Origin: an uncultured Brevundimonas sp.
GTDB taxonomy: Bacteria > Pseudomonadota > Alphaproteobacteria > Caulobacterales > Caulobacteraceae
Direction: 5' to 3'
NCBI RefSeq assembly: GCF_943913055.1
Contig: NZ_CALTWS010000127.1
Location: 1-8,042 of the forward strand
Length of the DNA stretch: 8,042 bases
Part shown: positions 3,757-8,042 of the stretch, one piece after another
How the letters are laid out: every line of letters begins with the position of its first letter
How positions within the stretch are numbered: the first letter of the stretch is position 1
Notes under the pieces: generated by a model
What the model saw: the letters and a program-made list of their open reading frames with translations, nothing else
Told to the model about the DNA's origin: nothing
Database searches by the model: none
Translations under genes and position numbers: made by a program

Positions 3757-6700
3757 CTAGAGGGTTGCGAGGGCGGCCCGGCCGCGTCCGACCGTCGCCG
3801 ACATCTGGTAGATCCTGACGGCGATCGAGGCCTGCGGCGCGCCGAAGTCCGTGGTCTGCTGGGCGGCCGTGTAGGTCGCGGTCGGTGTGGTGACGGCCAG
3901 GGTGCGAACGACGGTCGCACCGCTCATAACGTCCACCTGATAGGCTTCCGTCTCTTCGTTCAGGGGAACGTCCGTCCCATCGGTCCAGACACCCCCGAAG
4001 CGGGTCCGGCGAACCCAGCTCATGACCAGGTCGCCGGCGGAGCGGACGCCGGCCAGCAGCGTCGGCGCCCAGGGCGTCAGTCCCATGGCGCGAGCCGTGT
4101 AGCTCGCGGATCGCCACGCCGCGTCCGTCATGGGGAGCGACGGCGGACCCCATGTATAGGCGCGCGAGATCGACCGTTCGGCCAGGGCCACGTCTAGCTG
4201 GGCCACGGCCCCGTTCAGCAGGACCACGGACGCGCCCAGGGCCAGGGTTCCGACCATCGCGGGTTCGGTTCCCAGCCGACCACGCAACAGTGTCCGCAGC
4301 TCATAGAGGCGGTCGCCGATCAGGGTGGCGTCGGCGAACTGGATGATTTCCCAGTCGTCGCCGGTCTGGACGGCAAGGGCGTTCCCGCGTCCGGCGAGGA
4401 TCGTCTCTTCGGTCAGGCTAGTCAGCTCGCCCGTGTAGAGCTGGACCTTGAGGATGTTCGCCCGATCCCACAGGTCCAGCGGCCCTGATTGCAGGACGTC
4501 CACCGTCTCGCCCATGGTCGCCGGGAGCGTCAGCAGCGTGTCCAGCGCGAAGTCCGCCCCGGTCGCGCTGTCCATGACGGCCACCCCGGCCCAGGGCGAG
4601 GCCATGGCCGCCGCATAGGGGGCGGCGCCGTTGTCCGTGTCCGCCAGCAACGGAAGATCCATGATCCGAAGTTCGGCCGGACCATAAACCGGCGGCGTCG
4701 TCAGGATCGGCGGGGCGATGCCGGGCAGGACCACGCCATACAGGGCGTCTTCGGCCCGGACGGCTTCGGCCATGCGCGCGCCCTGATCGCTGATCCGAAC
4801 GATGCGGAAGCCTCGCGCCTGGCCTCCGACCATCAAGTCCACGACGTCGGTCGGCTCGACCGCCAGCATGGACGGCGGAAGCGCGAACTGGGCCGTGTCG
4901 CGTCCGATCCACGCTTCCGGCAACAGCCGATCGGCTATGCCCTGGGCCTGGGTTTCGTCCATGACCAGCGGAACGGCCGTATTGGCCACCCGATCGGAAT
5001 AGCCCGCCAGCCGCGTCCGTGTGGCCGTCCCCGACTGATATTCCTTGTTCGGATCGGTGAATGAGATCGACACCGTGTCGGGAAGGTCGGTTTCCTGCCC
5101 ACGGACCAGCGTCATCGGCTCCGCTTCGCTGGACCCTTCGACCAGGTCGTCTTCGGTCAGGGCGGCCACGGACGGCCGCCCGCGCGGGACGAAACGGATC
5201 ACCGCTTCGCTTTCGACCGCGTCGAAGCCAAAGGCGGTCATGAGCATTTCGATTTCCGCCCTGGGGGACATCGGGCGATCCCGCAGATAGCCCTGGACCA
5301 CGCCGTTCAGCGCCGACACGTCCACGTCATAGAAGCCAACGCGCGCGCACCGCTCCGCGACCAGCGTCGCCAGATCGCTGAACCCGCCGCCGCCCTTAAG
5401 CCAGTGGCCCAGGGGGAACAGGTCCGTGTCGCCCCAGATGTCCGACCGCGCCGGCCATGCGGGATACGGCCGGGCGTCCCAGCACCACAGGGCCACCTGG
5501 CCGATCATCGGGCCGCCATAGACCGTCGAGACGGGATTGTTCTGGTTCCAGTAGTTCAGGAAGGCTTCCAGGCCTCGCCGCTGGATCAGATCGTCACGGC
5601 TCCCCTTGCTGAAATAGGGAAAAAAGCTCTCGCTGGACTTGGGATCGTAGAAGACGTTCGGCTGGTTCGTCCCTTTGTCGACCGATGGAACGCCGAACTC
5701 GGTGAACCAGATCGGCTTGGACTGCGGCGTCCAGGCCGTCGCCGATCCCGATTCCACGCCGGCGATCCGGTCGCGGTGGCTGTTCAGCCACCAGTTCCGA
5801 AAATCCTTGGCCCGGAAAACCCAGGGCTTGGAATAAGCCCCGTCCGTGATCGGGGTTCGGACCTGGGCCGCCCGATCGGCCGGGCTCGCATAGAACCAGT
5901 CGTAGGTTTCCCCGCCCTCGATATTGTCCGCCAGATAGGCGGGATCATAGATCGAGTCATAGGACGCCGCGTCGATATGGTCCTTCCCCGCCCGCCAGTC
6001 CGACAGCGGGACGTAGTTGTCCACGCCGATGAAATCGACGCTGGAGTCCGACCAGATCGGATCAAGGTGGTTGAAGAAATCGCCCGATCCGTCGTCGGGC
6101 TTGTAGCCGTTGTAGTCGGACCAGTCGGCGGCATAGGACACCTTCACCCCGGCGCCGACGATGCCCTTCGCATCGGCCGCCAGGGCCTTGAGTTTGGCGA
6201 CGGCCGGGAACGCGGTCGCCGAAGACCGGACCTGTGTCAGGCCCCGCAGCTCCGATCCGACCAGGAAGCCGCCGACCGCCCCCGCGTCCACGGCGTTGAT
6301 GGCCGCCGCCAGGCGCGCGTAATGCAGGATGAACCGGCGATAGCTCCATTCGGACGGGCCGGTGTAGGTGGTGGCCACCTGGCCGTCGCCGTCGATCGCC
6401 ACGGCGACCTGGCTGGCCGTGACGCTCCCGAAGAATGCATTGACCTGGGTGGCTGCCGTCGCGGTCTTGTCCACGGTCCCCGCGACGCCCACGGCCGGGT
6501 GACAGGTGATCCGGCCGCGCCAGGGATAGGCCGGCTGGCCCGTCCCGCCATAGGGGTTCGGAAGCGTGTTCCCGGTCGGGACGTCCATGAACACGAACGG
6601 ATAGAGGATCACGTTGAAGCCGCGCGCCTTGAGATCGCGGATGGCGCGGACCACGCTGTCGTCGGACGGCGCACCGCCATAAGCCGGAGTCCCGTCGTGA

Positions 6701-7647
6701 TCGCTGACCACCTGGGCGTCGGCCCGTTCCACGCCATGGACGCGCCAGGAATCGGGGATCGTATTCTTCGCCGTGAACTCGACCTTGGGCCGGATATCGC
6801 AGACCCCACACCGCAGATCGCTTCCGAACCAGCCCACAACCAGCAGGGCCGTATCGGCATTCGGAAAACGGGTTTCCAGATCGTCCATGGACACGGTGAA
6901 ATCGGACGCAGGCTTGCCCGTGGCGTTGTTCTCCGCCGTCGTCACCGTCAGGCTGGAATAGCGGCGCTGGATCACGGTGTCATAGACCCGCTCCCCGCCG
7001 CCGGGGATGACACAGACCGCCTTAGCGAGATCCTCGAGACTTGCCGCGCCCCCGACCGTCCGAAACACTTCGAAGGTGAGCTGCGGAATGCGGTTGCCGA
7101 AGTCGGCAAGCGCCAGGTTGTCGAAGACCACATAGGCGGTCCCGCGATAGGCCGGGGCTTTGCCCGCCCCTTCGATCCCTTCGATCAGGGAGTCCGGTTC
7201 CTGAACGGCGTCGCCGCGATAGACCCGCATGGTCACGCCGGTCAGGTCCATGGGCTTTCCGTCCGCCCAGACCCGCCCGACCGAATCTATGACACCCTCG
7301 CAAAGCGCGACGGCGAAGCTGACCGAATAGGCGTAGCTGGTGGTCTGAACACCCTTCGATCCACCCTTCCCGCCCTGTTTCTGGGTGGTCGCGGTTTCCT
7401 TGAAGTTCGTCGCCCAGATGATCTGGCCCGCCAGTCGCACGGCCCCGGCGATTTCGGGGAGCGCCGCGCCTTCGGTCGAAGCCTGGACCTGGACGGTGTC
7501 CAGGCGTGGCCCTTCCTGTTTGGCGTAGGAGCCGAAGAGCTGGGTCGCGGCGTAGGAGTCGATCATGCTCCCGATGGCGGAGCCGATCTGACCCCCGATC
7601 GGGCCGCCGATCGCGGTCCCCACGGCGTTCAGGACAAGGGTGGCCAT
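3757..7647 (-). CDS. GTA-type tail-tip/host-specificity protein with TIM-barrel-like domain
   Basis: A 1296-residue structural protein, the size of the last large tail gene of Rhodobacter-type gene transfer agents (gp15/Rcc01698) and many alphaproteobacterial siphophages. It starts with a glycine-zipper-like hydrophobic stretch (GTAIGGPIGGQIGSAIGSMI, about 10-29), then a baseplate-hub-like beta region with PRLDTVQVQASTEGAALPEI. A TIM-barrel-like domain spans roughly 400-720, with SDYNGYKPDDGSG (about 508-520), FIGVDNYVPL (539-548) and KPIWFTEFGVPSVDKG (644-659). E650 lies where glycoside hydrolase-fold enzymes carry a catalytic acid, but activity is not shown. Next come a Phage-tail_3-like region (about 800-960, with SISFTDPNKEY) and a C-terminal beta domain (about 1100-1296). 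ATG 7647 has AAGGGG upstream and lies one base after the NlpC/P60 gene. It forms the tail tip and probably contacts the cell envelope at adsorption. Confidence 0.93.
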   Translation of the reverse strand: MATLVLNAVGTAIGGPIGGQIGSAIGSMIDSYAATQLFGSYAKQEGPRLDTVQVQASTEGAALPEIAGAVRLAGQIIWATNFKETATTQKQGGKGGSKGVQTTSYAYSVSFAVALCEGVIDSVGRVWADGKPMDLTGVTMRVYRGDAVQEPDSLIEGIEGAGKAPAYRGTAYVVFDNLALADFGNRIPQLTFEVFRTVGGAASLEDLAKAVCVIPGGGERVYDTVIQRRYSSLTVTTAENNATGKPASDFTVSMDDLETRFPNADTALLVVGWFGSDLRCGVCDIRPKVEFTAKNTIPDSWRVHGVERADAQVVSDHDGTPAYGGAPSDDSVVRAIRDLKARGFNVILYPFVFMDVPTGNTLPNPYGGTGQPAYPWRGRITCHPAVGVAGTVDKTATAATQVNAFFGSVTASQVAVAIDGDGQVATTYTGPSEWSYRRFILHYARLAAAINAVDAGAVGGFLVGSELRGLTQVRSSATAFPAVAKLKALAADAKGIVGAGVKVSYAADWSDYNGYKPDDGSGDFFNHLDPIWSDSSVDFIGVDNYVPLSDWRAGKDHIDAASYDSIYDPAYLADNIEGGETYDWFYASPADRAAQVRTPITDGAYSKPWVFRAKDFRNWWLNSHRDRIAGVESGSATAWTPQSKPIWFTEFGVPSVDKGTNQPNVFYDPKSSESFFPYFSKGSRDDLIQRRGLEAFLNYWNQNNPVSTVYGGPMIGQVALWCWDARPYPAWPARSDIWGDTDLFPLGHWLKGGGGFSDLATLVAERCARVGFYDVDVSALNGVVQGYLRDRPMSPRAEIEMLMTAFGFDAVESEAVIRFVPRGRPSVAALTEDDLVEGSSEAEPMTLVRGQETDLPDTVSISFTDPNKEYQSGTATRTRLAGYSDRVANTAVPLVMDETQAQGIADRLLPEAWIGRDTAQFALPPSMLAVEPTDVVDLMVGGQARGFRIVRISDQGARMAEAVRAEDALYGVVLPGIAPPILTTPPVYGPAELRIMDLPLLADTDNGAAPYAAAMASPWAGVAVMDSATGADFALDTLLTLPATMGETVDVLQSGPLDLWDRANILKVQLYTGELTSLTEETILAGRGNALAVQTGDDWEIIQFADATLIGDRLYELRTLLRGRLGTEPAMVGTLALGASVVLLNGAVAQLDVALAERSISRAYTWGPPSLPMTDAAWRSASYTARAMGLTPWAPTLLAGVRSAGDLVMSWVRRTRFGGVWTDGTDVPLNEETEAYQVDVMSGATVVRTLAVTTPTATYTAAQQTTDFGAPQASIAVRIYQMSATVGRGRAALATL

Positions 7648-7648
7648 G

Positions 7649-8042
7649 TCAGTCCCCTTCGACCGGGAATGCGAAGGCGTAGCGAAGCCGACGACGCCAC
7701 CACGGACCCAGGGCGACTTCGGCCACCGCGTAGGTTTCGATCGCGTGGATCATCCGGCCGGGAGCCGTCAGGATGGCGCAATGCTTCGCCGGGGTGGCGT
7801 CGGACAGGGCGAACAGGACCACGTCGCCCGGCCGGGCCTGGGTGACGTCCAGGGGCGTCAGGTGACGCCCTGCGGCCTCCGCCAGGGTTTCCCGACCCAG
7901 GGCTTCGGCCCAGTCCCGCGTATAGGCCGGCGGCGCTTCCGGCTCTTCCCCGACAACCTCGCGCCAGACCCCCCGCAAAAGGCCCAGGCAATCGCACCCG
8001 ACGCCCTTGAGGCTCGCCTGATGGTGATACGGCGTCCCGATC
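7649..8042 (-). CDS. NlpC/P60-family tail peptidase, 5' end missing (runs off the right edge)
   Basis: The frame is open to the window edge, and 130 residues are visible; the start lies beyond 8042. The visible part begins IGTPYHHQASLKGVGCDCLG, which carries the GxDC-LG motif with the probable catalytic cysteine at visible residue 18 (codon near 7988-7990). The probable catalytic histidine is in AKHCAIL (visible residue 87), and a second histidine is in RMIHAIE (99). An internal TTG at 7978 can serve as a start on paper but would remove the catalytic cysteine, so I reject it. Family members cleave gamma-D-Glu-diaminopimelate bonds in peptidoglycan. In GTAs and lambda-like tails this protein sits immediately before the tail-tip gene and helps the tail cross the cell wall. 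Only one base separates the two genes. Confidence 0.93.
   Translation of the reverse strand, partial: IGTPYHHQASLKGVGCDCLGLLRGVWREVVGEEPEAPPAYTRDWAEALGRETLAEAAGRHLTPLDVTQARPGDVVLFALSDATPAKHCAILTAPGRMIHAIETYAVAEVALGPWWRRRLRYAFAFPVEGD

Noticed and set aside
5404..7845. Plus-strand open frame of 813 codons opposite the tail-tip gene
   Set aside because: It is antisense to the well-supported 1296-residue gene. Its product is Arg/Gly/Pro/Asp-rich with no recognisable domain, no ribosome site was seen, and long antisense frames are expected at this GC content.
1..8042. CRISPR array, insertion sequence, toxin-antitoxin or known anti-phage system
   Set aside because: I saw no spaced repeat array, no transposase-like frame and no recognisable toxin or nuclease motif. 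The minus strand is explained by tail and lysis genes, and the plus-strand pair has no diagnostic motif.

Overview
The window looks like the end of a prophage (or a close relative with a gene-transfer-agent-type tail) inserted beside a tRNA-Asn gene in a GC-rich alphaproteobacterium. The base composition is roughly two thirds G+C. The tail-tip protein, the DUF2793 protein, the M15 endolysin and the DUF6527 protein resemble families I know from phages of Caulobacterales, Rhodobacterales and Sphingomonadales. A Caulobacter/Brevundimonas-like host is my best guess, but this is inference and not proved by the sequence. No integrase, repressor, terminase, capsid or portal gene lies in the window, so only the late (tail tip plus lysis) end is seen.

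Layout from left to right: tRNA-Asn(GTT) at 4-78; a 186-base non-coding junction (79-264) with a 12-bp tandem repeat and a perfect 13-bp GC-rich hairpin; two small overlapping plus-strand genes of unknown function (265-546 and 543-761). Everything after that is on the minus strand and is transcribed leftwards toward the tRNA.

In the order of minus-strand transcription the genes are: an NlpC/P60 peptidase running off the right edge (7649->8042); a 1296-residue GTA-type tail-tip protein with a TIM-barrel-like domain (3757-7647); a DUF2793 tail protein (3043-3747); a 144-base spacer with a terminator-like hairpin; and then a compact lysis cassette. The cassette holds a one-TM coiled-coil protein (2614-2898), a two-TM putative holin (2223-2612), an M15 peptidase endolysin (1700-2167), a small cysteine-rich DUF6527 protein (1413-1703), a probable i-spanin (970-1419) and a probable o-spanin lipoprotein (762-1097), the last starting inside the i-spanin gene. 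Most junctions are 1-9 bases or short overlaps (GTGA, 7 bp, 128 bp), which points to coupled translation.

Working model: the tail-tip genes build the adsorption and penetration end of the particle. The membrane proteins then open the inner membrane, the M15 enzyme cuts peptidoglycan cross-bridges or stems, and the spanin pair disrupts the outer membrane. The two plus-strand genes converge on the lysis operon with directly abutting stop codons and are the least understood part; they may be accessory (moron-like) cargo at the prophage edge. I found no CRISPR array, insertion sequence or clearly new defence system.
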